This document shows positions 46,139 through 55,925 of a stretch of DNA of 64,000 nucleotides, in pieces. This stretch comes from Clostridium putrefaciens (GTDB taxonomy: Bacteria > Bacillota > Clostridia > Clostridiales > Clostridiaceae), in assembly GCF_900461105.1 (NCBI RefSeq), contig NZ_UFWZ01000001.1:1612001-1676000 (forward strand), in the 5' to 3' direction. The notes beneath the pieces are model-generated. The model saw only the letters and a program-made list of their open reading frames with translations. It was not told where the DNA came from and ran no database searches. Made by a program: the position numbers and the translations under genes. Every line of letters begins with the position of its first letter. Within the stretch, counting starts at the first letter, position 1.

Positions 46139-47032
46139 ATCTTTTACTCCTTTCTTGTTTATTTTTTCTTTTAAAAAAGTACATAGCTACGCCATAACTT
46201 AATTATTCTGTTTCTTGCGTTTTCCCATAATATATTTTCTCGAACACCTGGTAATCCTTACTTTGTGTACTATATTATGTTCCCGTATCTATATTGTTAT
46301 TTAGTTGTAACTAGCTTAGTAATAATGCTTAAAACATATATTAATATGTTAAGAAAGCTAAGCAAGAGCATAAACTTTTATGCTTTAATAGGGATTTTTA
46401 GTTTTATTTATACTTATAAATCCCAACCCAAGTATCTTAAATACATTGGATAATTGCTTATAAATTCTGCTTAAAGTGCAGAAGCCATTGAGCTAAGAAA
46501 CTTTTTGGAAATCTTTTTAGAATTATTATCCACTCCCTAAAGGTCCAAACGTAAAAAATAATCCATAATATTAATTTTATAAACCCGTCTATATTTTTAG
46601 CTTTTAAAAAGCCATTATTCTTTAATTATCTTATTATTATATCGATAATAAAAACTTTACTATCTTTTATAAACTATTTTATAATAAATGTGCAATCTTT
46701 TTAAAAAAATGATATTGGACAAAGCTATTAATATGTAATGCTAAATTTGTATTGTAAACAAAACTATCTACTTAATATAAGAATTGTAAAAGTGCTACAA
46801 TCAATACCTTTGTAGCACTTTTATATTTTGGATAATAATAAAATTCTTTCGGAGTAGTACTTTTAAACCTAAAGTACTACTCCAAAGTTTTTTAATTTAT
46901 TAATAAAATATATTTTTTTAATAAATTATAACTTTCCTTATCCTCTTTTTTATATTTTTTAATTTACTTAGATATATAGGAATATCTAGTTTTTAAAATT
47001 AGAAATTTTTTATGACAATGGAGGAAATTAAT
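46139..47032. other. ~890-bp non-coding region with strong hairpins upstream of the AAA+ ATPase
   Basis: No gene is supported. AACATAT...ATATGTT forms a small palindrome at 46338-46355. Two much stronger inverted repeats lie at 46788-46822 (AAAAGTGCTACA arms) and 46851-46883 (GGAGTAGTACTTT arms). Because the ATPase looks like a replication protein, this could be a replication origin. The first hairpin could also be a terminator. Confidence 0.5.
46788..46883. repeat. Pair of perfect stem-loops
   Basis: Stem 1 has arms AAAAGTGCTACAA and the complementary TTGTAGCACTTTT. Stem 2 has arms GGAGTAGTACTTT and AAAGTACTACTCC. They lie 28 bases apart and end about 150 bases before the ATPase start. Confidence 0.7.
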
Positions 47033-49159
47033 ATGCAAATATCAAGAGCTATATTAAGGGAAAAAACAAATATGGATATTTGTTCTTTAGAAATCCAAAA
47101 TGTAATTAAATCTATTAAGGATAATAAAATAATAATTGTTTCAAAAATGCAAGAAGAAGCTAATAGTCTAAATATATTATTAGAAGAAAATGGTATGTAC
47201 TGGGCAACAACATATAATACTATTGAAGGTTTATCTTATGTTGATAATTGTAGAATATATATATTGAAATATGACGATGATGATAATGAATATATAAGAA
47301 ATATAATGAATAAAGTTTATGAGGCTTCTAAAACATTCAAGATTATAAATTTGTTGGAACTAAAAGATCTCCATGATAATAAAGACATTCTTAAATGGAT
47401 AAATGCTGAGAATACATCAGAAAATTTAATTAAAGCTTTTAATAGGAGCCTCGATTTAAAAAATAAAAATTTATTACAGCAAGACGATCTCGGCATATAT
47501 AAATATGTTAATAACAAAAAAGAGGATGATATTAAGAAAGTCTATATTACAAATTTTAATGTAATAAAAGCTACCAGAATTATCTTTGTTGACAAGCAAG
47601 TTGAGGGTATAAATTTAATATTAAAATCTGATAGTGGAGAAAAATTTAAACGTATTGGGGAAGTAAGTGTATTTGATGATATGAAAATTTTCAAAAACTT
47701 TTTAGCAAGTATGGATATAACATTTAAAGGCAAATTAGATGATTTAACCAACTTGAAAATGTGGATAAATAGGTACTTTACTTTTAATGTAGAAGAAATT
47801 CATAGTGGTGTTAAATTTATAACTAAGAATGATACAAGAATGCTAATAACAAATAATGGAGCAATATTAGGAAAAAGTTTAGATAGCACCATAATAAGTG
47901 CAGAGGGAATAGATATAAATATTAAAGATACAGAACCTATTAACAATGAAGAGACTAAAGAGCTTATGAAATATATATTTAATTTTGCATCTAAAGAAAA
48001 AACAATTTGCATATTAGGAAGCTTAATAAACAATTTGTGCATAGAACAAAGTGAAACTTTAAAAATTAAAGGACACCACCTTCTTATTGCTGGAGAAAGC
48101 GGAAGTGGTAAGAGCACAATATTAAAAAATGTGATAGCAGCTATACTAAATTATCCAGATGAAGAAATAAAGAGTATAGGTTTAATTACTAACTTCGCAT
48201 TAATAAAAGCTATCTCTACAGGAAATTATCCTATTATTTTTGATGAATACAAACCTAGTTTATTAGATAAATATAAAAATGCAAAATTATCGGAAATCTT
48301 TAGAAATAGCTATGATAGAACAACTGTGTCTAGAGGAGATAAGACCCTTAATAATAGAAATTTTGTCTTAAACAGACCTATAATTTTAGCTGGAGAAGAA
48401 AGTTATAAAAACGCTGAAAAAGCTCTTATGGAAAGATCCTGTATCGTTTATCTATCTAAACAAGAAAGAACTATTGATAATGAAAATAGCATGGAATGGA
48501 TACAAAAAAATGAAGAAATTCTTAATAAATTAGGTATAAGTCTTATAAAAGTAATTTTAAATTTAGATGTCTTTAGTTACTTAGAATTAAGAGATAACCT
48601 AAAACCTAGTTTTACAGATTTAAGGGATAGAGTACTAAATACTGCTATAAATATTGCTACGGGTATAGAAATATTTAATATACTGTTAAAAGAATTGGGC
48701 TTAGATGAAATTTTAAATTATGCTGACTTAATTACACAAAATATAAAATCAGAAATTCTAAATGATAGTCAGGATTCACTTTCATCTGTTCAACAGATGC
48801 TTGTTTTGTATAACCAACTTATAGAAGATGGAAGAGCCCAAAATGTAAAAGAAGTAATAGTTAGTAAATCTGGTAAGATTTACATAAAGACTAGCGAAAT
48901 GATTAATCAAATCTTAGAATTCAATAAAAATGTTGGTGCCGATATAATTATATTAAGTCTTAAAGATTTTAAAAAGCAAGCTAAAAAGTCTAATTATATA
49001 CTAGATACAAAATACTTACATACTTATACTGGTAGTAAAAGAAACAGTATTAGATTCGATGTATACAATAAAAAGAAGCTACAAGAATTGAATTTAAATT
49101 CCATTGCTCCAGCTGATATGTTGGAAGTAGCAGATGAAAATAGTGACATTCCCTTCTAA
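47033..49159 (+). CDS. AAA+ ATPase of replication/helicase type with an SSB-like C-terminal tip
   Basis: I chose the ATG at 47033 (GGAGG eight bases upstream) over the one at 47012. The central ATPase domain has Walker A AGESGSGKSTILK (~residues 350-362), Walker B YPIIFDEYKPS (~400) and RPIILAGEES with a sensor residue, in the style of DUF927 or phage-type helicases. The N-terminal half is unrecognised. The C-terminal region looks winged-helix-like (TYTGSKRNSIRFDVY). The protein ends ADENSDIPF, almost the acidic tip of bacterial SSB proteins that recruits replication and repair partners. It is probably the replication protein of an integrative element or plasmid-like island. Confidence 0.65.
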   Translation: MQISRAILREKTNMDICSLEIQNVIKSIKDNKIIIVSKMQEEANSLNILLEENGMYWATTYNTIEGLSYVDNCRIYILKYDDDDNEYIRNIMNKVYEASKTFKIINLLELKDLHDNKDILKWINAENTSENLIKAFNRSLDLKNKNLLQQDDLGIYKYVNNKKEDDIKKVYITNFNVIKATRIIFVDKQVEGINLILKSDSGEKFKRIGEVSVFDDMKIFKNFLASMDITFKGKLDDLTNLKMWINRYFTFNVEEIHSGVKFITKNDTRMLITNNGAILGKSLDSTIISAEGIDINIKDTEPINNEETKELMKYIFNFASKEKTICILGSLINNLCIEQSETLKIKGHHLLIAGESGSGKSTILKNVIAAILNYPDEEIKSIGLITNFALIKAISTGNYPIIFDEYKPSLLDKYKNAKLSEIFRNSYDRTTVSRGDKTLNNRNFVLNRPIILAGEESYKNAEKALMERSCIVYLSKQERTIDNENSMEWIQKNEEILNKLGISLIKVILNLDVFSYLELRDNLKPSFTDLRDRVLNTAINIATGIEIFNILLKELGLDEILNYADLITQNIKSEILNDSQDSLSSVQQMLVLYNQLIEDGRAQNVKEVIVSKSGKIYIKTSEMINQILEFNKNVGADIIILSLKDFKKQAKKSNYILDTKYLHTYTGSKRNSIRFDVYNKKKLQELNLNSIAPADMLEVADENSDIPF

Positions 49160-49698
49160 AAGTTTTAGTGGCTCAGAAGGCACATACAAACTTACCAACT
49201 GTGCCTATTTTTATTCCATCACAAATCATTCATTTAACAGAGTTAATATAATATAAATTTATTAATGGCACAGTGGCACATCAATTATAAAATATACATT
49301 ATACAGATATAACAGTATTACAGTTATTTATTATACTGTATTAAGTAAATTTAAAGGCGTGCCAATGTGCCAATAGTTATTTTTTTAATACTGTGAATTT
49401 CTATTAACCTTTATATTACATCTACAGTTTGTATTTCTATTAACGTTTATATTACATATACAGTTTGTATTTCTACTACTTATAGTTTTAGTATTTTCAT
49501 TTAAAATAATATTTGTGCTTACCATTTGGAACATGCTCCTTTCGTTTTATATTCTTTTATAAATGTGGTAAACTAAAGTTGATTAATTATAGTTTCAAAT
49601 GATTTAGTAGGTTACTTAAATATTATTTTATTTTGGTGATTTTCATTGACTATATTATAATTAAATAAATAGAATAAAGTTAGGAGTGTGAATACAAC
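49160..49698. other. Intergenic region with short tandem repeats
   Basis: Two adjacent 36-bp units (49398-49433, 49434-49469) differ at two positions and a partial third follows. GTGCC/GGCAC motifs occur at 49200, 49270 and 49365. No gene is seen. TTAGGAGTG before 49699 is the ribosome-binding site of the next gene. Confidence 0.5.
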
Positions 49699-51393
49699 AT
49701 GAAGAGGATACCCTATGGTATTTCTAATTTTGAAGTTTTAAGGGAAAAAAATTATCTATATGTGGATAAAACATCTTACATAGAAATTTTAGATAACTAT
49801 GCTCCTTATCAGTTCTTCATAAGGCCAAGAAGATTTGGCAAAAGTTTATTTACTTCAACCTTAGAGAATTATTATGATATAAATAAAGAATATAAATTTG
49901 ATGATTTATTTGGTGATTTATATATAGGCAAGAATCCTACAGGCGAAAGAAACAAATTTCTCATTTGGAAAATAAGCTTTGCTGGTGTTGATGCAGGCAA
50001 TGGAGAGGAAGAACTTAGAAAAAGTTTTAATTCAAAAGTTCTTGTGTCTGCAATGAAGTTTATAGATCAATATTCAAATCTATTAGAAGATAAGACTATT
50101 CCAAAAGAAGTAGACAGTGCTGAAATAATAGTACAGTATATTTCTCTTTTAGCTAGTAAAGTAAATAAACAAGTATTTGTTCTAATAGATGAATATGATA
50201 ACTTTGCTAATGAATTAATTACAGGAGGAAAACAAAATACCTATGAAAATATACTTCATGGTGAAGGTTTTGTTAAAGTTTTTTATAAAGCTTTAAAAGA
50301 CGCCACTATGGATAATTTCAACAGAATATTTATGACAGGGGTAAGTCCTATAATGCTAGATGACTTAACCAGTGGATTTAATATAACTAGAAACTATACT
50401 TTAGATGAAAATCTTAATGCTATGATGGGATTTACACGAGATGAACTTTCATTGATAATGGACGAAGTGAACATAAAGACTCCAGAACTCAGAAAGAAAA
50501 TATGTAGTGATATGACCACTTATTACGATGGCTATAGATTTAACGAAAATAGTAATTCAGTTTTTAATCCAGATATGTCAATGTATTTTTTAGATAATTA
50601 TTTAGCTTATAATCGTTATCCAAAAGAGATGATAGATAACAATGTAAAAACCGACTATGGAAAGGTTAATCAATTAGCTTATAATTTTAATGATAGAGAA
50701 GCCCTAGATGAAATTATGACTAAAGGTGAAACCTCTACTATGTTAGTAGATAGATTTAATATTCATACTATGTATAGTATAAAAGAAAACTTTAAATCCT
50801 TATTGTTTTATCTTGGCATGCTTTCTATAAAGGATCAAGGACCACTTGGTACAGTACTTAAGGTGCCTAACTACGTTATTAAAACTATTTATTGGGAACA
50901 ATATTTCCAAAAAATAAACGAAGAGTATAATATTCAAGTGCAGGATATAAGAATAGCCGTTAATGAAATGAGAACCCATGGCAATATTGAGCCGCTAGTA
51001 AAACTTATACAGGGCATATTAGAGGATTTATCCAACAGGGATCTAATTCAAATGGATGAAAAAAATATAAAGATGATGTTTCTTACCCTTTTAGGCGTAG
51101 ATAGTACTTATTTTATACAAAGTGAAGCTGAAAATAATAAAGGGTATGTAGATATAATGCTAAAAAGAAAAATTCAATTTAAAGACATAACTAAATTTCA
51201 GTGGATTATTGAGCTAAAATATATAAAAGAAAGTGACAGAAATTCTTTCGGAAAGGTTAAACAAGAAGGATTAAAGCAGCTTAAAGGATACGAAGAAAGT
51301 AAGTTTGTTCAAGAAAACCTTGAAAGAGAAGGTTTAAAGAAAGTCCTCATTATTGTAGTTGGCAAAAAAGATATTTATACTGTAGAGTTATAG
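49699..51393 (+). CDS. AAA-ATPase-like / PD-(D/E)XK nuclease-like protein (DUF1703 type)
   Basis: This 564-residue protein starts with IPYGISNFEVLREKNYLYVD and FIRPRRFGKSLFTS, the variant P-loop of the PF09820 AAA-ATPase-like family. VFVLIDEYDNFAN is Walker B. The C-terminal ~120 residues read GYVDIMLKR, WIIELKYIK and KQEGLKQLKGY, a PD-(D/E)XK nuclease-like core. These proteins are abundant in anaerobes and often sit in mobile regions. Their role is not established. It stands alone, ends at a strong terminator, and is adjacent to a serine recombinase. Confidence 0.85.
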   Translation: MKRIPYGISNFEVLREKNYLYVDKTSYIEILDNYAPYQFFIRPRRFGKSLFTSTLENYYDINKEYKFDDLFGDLYIGKNPTGERNKFLIWKISFAGVDAGNGEEELRKSFNSKVLVSAMKFIDQYSNLLEDKTIPKEVDSAEIIVQYISLLASKVNKQVFVLIDEYDNFANELITGGKQNTYENILHGEGFVKVFYKALKDATMDNFNRIFMTGVSPIMLDDLTSGFNITRNYTLDENLNAMMGFTRDELSLIMDEVNIKTPELRKKICSDMTTYYDGYRFNENSNSVFNPDMSMYFLDNYLAYNRYPKEMIDNNVKTDYGKVNQLAYNFNDREALDEIMTKGETSTMLVDRFNIHTMYSIKENFKSLLFYLGMLSIKDQGPLGTVLKVPNYVIKTIYWEQYFQKINEEYNIQVQDIRIAVNEMRTHGNIEPLVKLIQGILEDLSNRDLIQMDEKNIKMMFLTLLGVDSTYFIQSEAENNKGYVDIMLKRKIQFKDITKFQWIIELKYIKESDRNSFGKVKQEGLKQLKGYEESKFVQENLEREGLKKVLIIVVGKKDIYTVEL

Positions 51394-51398
51394 CTCTA

Positions 51399-51436
51399 AA
51401 AACACATTGAAAATTAAGTTTATTCAATGTGTTTTT
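51399..51436 (+). terminator. Rho-independent terminator
   Basis: AAACACATTGAA and TTCAATGTGTTT form a 12-bp stem followed by a T-rich tail, immediately after the AAA/nuclease-like gene. Confidence 0.85.
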
Positions 51437-51584
51437 ATATTTTAGTTTATATAATATAATATATAAAAAGCATTCCCTTCTAACACTTAGTTATTTAAAA
51501 TCAACTATATTTATAACCTAATTGAAAGAAGCAATAATCTATGCTAATGTAATTATATAAATATACATTTAGGAGGTGTAGCAA

Positions 51585-53195
51585 TTGATAGCAGCTATAT
51601 ACAGTAGAAAATCTAAGTTTACTGGAAAAGGAGATTCCGTTGAAAACCAAGTACAAATGTGCAAGGAGTATGGAGAAAAGATTTTAGGAATAACTGAATT
51701 TGTAATTTACGAAGATGAGGGATTTAGTGGTAGCAATACTAATAGGCCTAAATTTATTGAACTTATGGCAGATGTTAAAAAGAAAAAATTTGACGTTCTT
51801 ATATGTTATAGACTAGACCGTATAAGTAGGAATGTAGCAGACTTTTCTTCTAGTCTAGAATTACTACAAAGTAACAACATAGCTTTTGTCAGTATAAAAG
51901 AACAATTTGATACTTCAACACCTATGGGAAAAGCTATGATTTATATTGCATCTGTGTTTGCAGAATTAGAACGTGATACCATAGCAGAACGAATAAGGGA
52001 TAACATGCTTGAACTAGCTAAATCTGGTCGATGGCTAGGTGGGCAAACTCCACTAGGCTTTGACAGTAAAAAGACTATATCTTTGGATGAAGAATATAAA
52101 GAGCGAACTACATATATGCTTTCTCCTATAGATGATGAATTAAAGTTGGTTAAGCTTATTTATGAAAAGTATCTGGAATTTAATTCATTAAGAAAAGTTA
52201 ACCAGTATTTATTAGAAAATAATTTCAAAACTAAATTTGGTTCTGATTGGAATGCAAAATCTATATCTGATTTACTGCAAAGCCCTACTTATGTTAAGGC
52301 AAATCAAGAAGTTTTTGATTTTCTTATAGAAAAAGGAATAGATTGTATAGGTAAGCCTAATAATAAAAGTGGTATTTTAAGTTATAATAAGAAAAAAGGT
52401 CCTAATGTTCATAGAGAAAAAACAGAATGGATTGCAGCAATCGCAAAACACTCTGGAATTATAGATGCAGATAAATGGTTAAAGATTCAACAGACTTTAA
52501 TAATTAACAAAAAAAACTCCCCTAGACTTGGTAAAACTCATACCACCCTATTATCTGGCTTATTAAGATGTGGTAAATGTGGATCACCCATGACTGTTAT
52601 ACATGGTTCTAAAGATAAAGAAGGTAATAAGAGGTTCTATTATGGTTGTAGCCTAAAGGTATATTCTAAAGGCACAAGGTGTGATAATTCAAATGTTAGA
52701 AGTGATGAAATTGAATCTATTGTTATAGATAAATTAAAGAATGTTACCAAGGATAATGGTTTATTACTAGAGGAATTAAAATCAGTTAAAAATCAAGTAA
52801 ATGATAAATGTAATTATGCTGATGAATTAAACTTACTTAAAGCTTCATTAAAATCTAATGAAGAAGCTATAAATAATTTAGTTAAGCAACTAGCAAAAAA
52901 ACAAAGTTCTATTGCTTCAAATTACATATTTGATGAAATAGAAAAACGTGAAAAAGAAATTAATGATACAAAAGCTAAACTTAAAGCTTTATCTGAAAAT
53001 AAATCTAAAGGTTCTGAAATAGACATAAATGTAGATTTGTTAATTTACAACTTAAAAAACTTTTACAGCACTATTGATTATGCTGACATAGAAAATAAAA
53101 AATACTTAATCTCCACTCTGATAGACAAAATAAGCTGGAATGGATCTACTGGAGAAGTTGATATAAAATTATGGGGAAGTCCAAAAAAAAAATAG
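51585..53195 (+). CDS. Large serine recombinase 1
   Basis: This 536-residue site-specific recombinase starts at TTG behind AGGAGGTG. The resolvase catalytic domain has IYSRKSK with nucleophile Ser10, CYRLDRISRN and ASVFAELERDTIAERI. The recombinase domain follows, then a zinc ribbon (LLRCGKCGSPM...YYGCS) and a coiled coil near residues 400-470. The gene ends nine bases before a truncated FAD oxidoreductase gene, the normal position of such a recombinase at one end of its integrated element. The matching far end was not found in the window. Confidence 0.93.
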   Translation: MIAAIYSRKSKFTGKGDSVENQVQMCKEYGEKILGITEFVIYEDEGFSGSNTNRPKFIELMADVKKKKFDVLICYRLDRISRNVADFSSSLELLQSNNIAFVSIKEQFDTSTPMGKAMIYIASVFAELERDTIAERIRDNMLELAKSGRWLGGQTPLGFDSKKTISLDEEYKERTTYMLSPIDDELKLVKLIYEKYLEFNSLRKVNQYLLENNFKTKFGSDWNAKSISDLLQSPTYVKANQEVFDFLIEKGIDCIGKPNNKSGILSYNKKKGPNVHREKTEWIAAIAKHSGIIDADKWLKIQQTLIINKKNSPRLGKTHTTLLSGLLRCGKCGSPMTVIHGSKDKEGNKRFYYGCSLKVYSKGTRCDNSNVRSDEIESIVIDKLKNVTKDNGLLLEELKSVKNQVNDKCNYADELNLLKASLKSNEEAINNLVKQLAKKQSSIASNYIFDEIEKREKEINDTKAKLKALSENKSKGSEIDINVDLLIYNLKNFYSTIDYADIENKKYLISTLIDKISWNGSTGEVDIKLWGSPKKK

Positions 53196-53203
53196 ATTTT
53201 TCT

Positions 53204-54256
53204 CTAGAAAAACATTACTGCGGAGCTATAACTAAAAAATTGCAGATTGCTATGGCGAGCTTCTGTATGCCCTACAAAAAGTCCTGACTTTTCTCCACCT
53301 ACAAATAAATTATCAATGCCCTTTACTCTCATATCGTCCGTTCTTGGTGCCACTGATAAATATCTTATGGAATTCCCTTTTCCTCCAGCATAAGGGTCTA
53401 TATATTTAGCACTTTCCATGCCCTTTATTTTTCGTAGCTTATCTAATGGATAAAAGGTAGTCATAAGTTTTGCCTCACCAGTATCTAGTAGAACTATATT
53501 TTCTGCAAATTCTTTTAATGCATATTGTTGACATACTTTAGATTTTAATTTATCTAAATGCACATCTTCTGCTGGAACTTTTAAAACTGCTACCCCATCT
53601 TTATCTAGCTTTTCTCTTATTTCTTCTGATAAACTTTCTTTAGCTAACTTACAAGAGCCACTAAAAGCTCCAAATACATCGTCTTCTCTCTCCCCTTGTA
53701 AGTCATCTATACCAGCTCTAGCACTTATACTTATCCTTGGCCCAAAGGCTGGACATCTTAATATGCACATCGAGCATCCATTCCCATATCTTAAGCAATT
53801 ACCCATGGGGCCTGTAGATCCTGTAGTTTCTACAAAAACATCTCCTTTAATATAAGTACCATCACTTAAGTAGATACCCATTATCCTTTTTCCTTCTCTT
53901 TCAATGTCTGAAACTCTAGCTATAAGCTTTAAATCTATGCCTAAGTCCTCAATGTGTTTCCTAACTAGGGGTTCTATTTTGTTCACATCATATAGCCAGG
54001 CATCTTTATGACCCGGAAACTCTATGTTTTTATGTCTTGATATTCCATCTGTTATTTCTATTAGCTCGCCAGCTCCCATTGCTATTAATTCTTCTGTGGC
54101 AGTAAATCTACCATTGTTTCTCATTATGCCCCCTACATTTCCAAGGCCTAAGGTAAGGTCTGTTTTTTCTAATAGTGTAACTTCTGCTCCTGCCTTTTTA
54201 GCAGCTATAGCTGCTGCAATACCTGACCAACCTGCTCCAATAACTACAACTTTCAT
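53204..54256 (-). pseudogene. FAD-dependent oxidoreductase, C-terminus cut by an integrated element
   Basis: The N-terminal Rossmann motif VVVIGAGWSGIAAAIAAKKAG binds FAD, and GNGCSMCILRCP carries a Cys cluster seen in this clostridial family. The text follows the family through FVGGEKSGLFVGHTEA, then changes abruptly to RHSNLQFF and stops at 53204, right beside serine recombinase 1. Relatives continue past GHTEA, so the last few dozen residues are lost. The start overlaps the stop of the PyrK-like gene as ATGA, implying one coupled operon. The native reaction is not known. The partner suggests electron transfer between NAD(P)H and a flavin/iron-sulfur enzyme. Confidence 0.78.
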
Positions 54257-55192
54257 ATAAGTCTTCTCCCCTCAAATATACTATTTGGTTCTGCTTGAAC
54301 CTTACATAATCTCTTTTTCTTATGGCCCTCATATCTTTCAGTGCAACTTCCACAAACCCCTTCGCCACAACACAACTTAGCATTATTACAGCAAGATAAT
54401 TTAATTCTTTTATTATTAAGCTCTATTAATTTAAATATTAAAATATTTGCCCCAGAACAATGTATTAAATTTATAGATTTACTTTCTATAAATTCTTCTA
54501 TAATACCTTTAGCCTCTTTAGTAAACTCCCCTGATACTAATAAGTCACATTCAATTAATTCTACATCATACTTTTTTAAATCTTCTTCTATAAAAATATT
54601 TTTGTATCCAGCTTTATCTAATATTACTGTTACCTTATTTCCATTTGAATATAGTTTTTTTATTACAGGTATCATGGGTGCCATTCCTATACCACTACAT
54701 ACCACTAATGAATGACCTTCTGTGGTTTTTGCTATATTTTTAAGTCCAAATACTCCATTCCAGTAAGGTCCTCTTATTATAACTTTTTCATCTTCTGATA
54801 ACTTTTCTATGCTTTTAGTTTTAATACCTTTTATTTCTATAATTACTTTTATTGTGTTTTCTTCTAAATTTACATCCATAATTGAAATAGGCGTATCGTA
54901 ATAGCTTATGGCTTCAGGATTTCTCATAAATACATAACTACCAGCAGCATAAAGATCTTGAGCTAGTTTATGAGATACTAATATAGTAAGAGATATAACA
55001 TTTGTTTCTAAATATTTTTTACTTAAAATCTTACAGGTAAATTCCTTCCTATCTTCATTCACCTTGTTTTTATTATCATGATATTCTTGATAAATACATA
55101 CTCCCTTCCAATTAATGCAGTCGCAAAAATGCTTTCCCGAAAGTTGTGAACATATAATGCAATCTCCTGACTCTGCTAGATGGCAAGGACAA
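54253..55192 (-). pseudogene. PyrK-like FAD/NAD-binding electron-transfer subunit, 3' part
   Basis: The reading frame enters from the element border as CPCHLAESGDCIIC and CDCINWKGVCIYQEY, a Cys-rich N-terminal region. The FAD/NAD-binding fold follows, with AGSYVFMR and VCSGIGMAPMIPV, and then a [2Fe-2S] motif near the C-terminus (LCCGEGVCGSC), as in PyrK-type subunits. The internal GTG at 55062 is an unlikely start because the Cys region is coded in frame above it. The first 16 codons are 4.7 kb away at 59927-59974. A serine-recombinase element separates the two parts. Confidence 0.87.
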
Positions 55193-55215
55193 GGTTAATA
55201 CATAAAAATGCATCA
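55183..55215. other. Attachment site at the left end of the 4.7-kb element
   Basis: The chromosomal side GCAAG joins the core GACAA (55188-55192) and then the element arm GGTTAATACATAAAAATGCA. Together with the right site it defines attP as a near-perfect palindrome around the core, as usual for large serine recombinases. Confidence 0.8.
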
Positions 55216-55316
55216 TAAAAAAATGAGCCTACATCCTAAATTACTACGTAAAATAAGATACAGGCTTTTATATACTAATACATTCCATATTATTTTAATT
55301 AAATTATTTCTTTTCT

Positions 55317-55730
55317 CTATTCATACTTCATATTTATTAGCTGCATTATTTGGAGTCTTTTTTGCTCGAGCTCAGATATCTTTATGTATATATCTTGAAA
55401 TTCTTTTATCTTTTCCTCAGAAAAGTCCTTTAAAATTTCATTTCTATCTTTAATATAAACTTTAATATTTAATTTTATTTCTTCCATATAACTTAATAAT
55501 TCAGATTTTCTAATATGTCTATACTTCTCCTCTTCATATAAATCCTCTAAAATCCCAAGTTCATTTTCATTTTTAATGAAATCTACATAACACTTACATA
55601 TACCTTGCATGGCATTGGTTAATCTATTCCAAAGTGGAAAGTCTATCATCATTAAAATATCAATTTTAAGCTTTTCTAAGGTTTCTATATCCTCTTCAAT
55701 CCTTTTTACATCTCCCCATAAACTACTCAC
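55317..55730 (-). CDS. Small helical hypothetical protein in the element
   Basis: The 137 residues are predicted almost entirely alpha-helical with coiled-coil potential at both ends (MSSLWGDVKRIEEDIETLEK and IYIKISELEQKRLQIMQLI). A CKCY sequence lies in the middle. No family was recognised. It is divergent from asd and next to the left attachment site. Confidence 0.55.
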   Translation of the reverse strand: MSSLWGDVKRIEEDIETLEKLKIDILMMIDFPLWNRLTNAMQGICKCYVDFIKNENELGILEDLYEEEKYRHIRKSELLSYMEEIKLNIKVYIKDRNEILKDFSEEKIKEFQDIYIKISELEQKRLQIMQLINMKYE

Positions 55731-55925
55731 ATAATCTCCCCCATTTAAAACTATAATTATACGTAAAAGTATATATTAAAACCCCTGAAAAATAAACCCT
55801 AATGGAGGTTTTTAATATTATAATGTTTAATATACTTAATATCTTATAATAAATTAAGCTACCTATGTGTACATATATAATATATGAAAGTATAATAAAG
55901 TTATATAATATTATGGAGGTGTCTT

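Noticed and set aside
46186-46215. AGCTACGCCATAAC as the left attachment site of recombinase 1 (similar to AGCTCGCCATAGC at its right end)
   Set aside because: The match is short and the sequence to its left does not encode the missing oxidoreductase C-terminus.
49398-49487. Two and a half tandem 36-bp units, considered as a short CRISPR array
   Set aside because: The units are directly adjacent with no unique spacers, and no cas gene is present.
54253-55062. GTG 55062 as the true start of the PyrK-like gene
   Set aside because: In-frame Cys-rich sequence upstream and the detached first 16 codons at 59927-59974 show that the gene is longer and interrupted.
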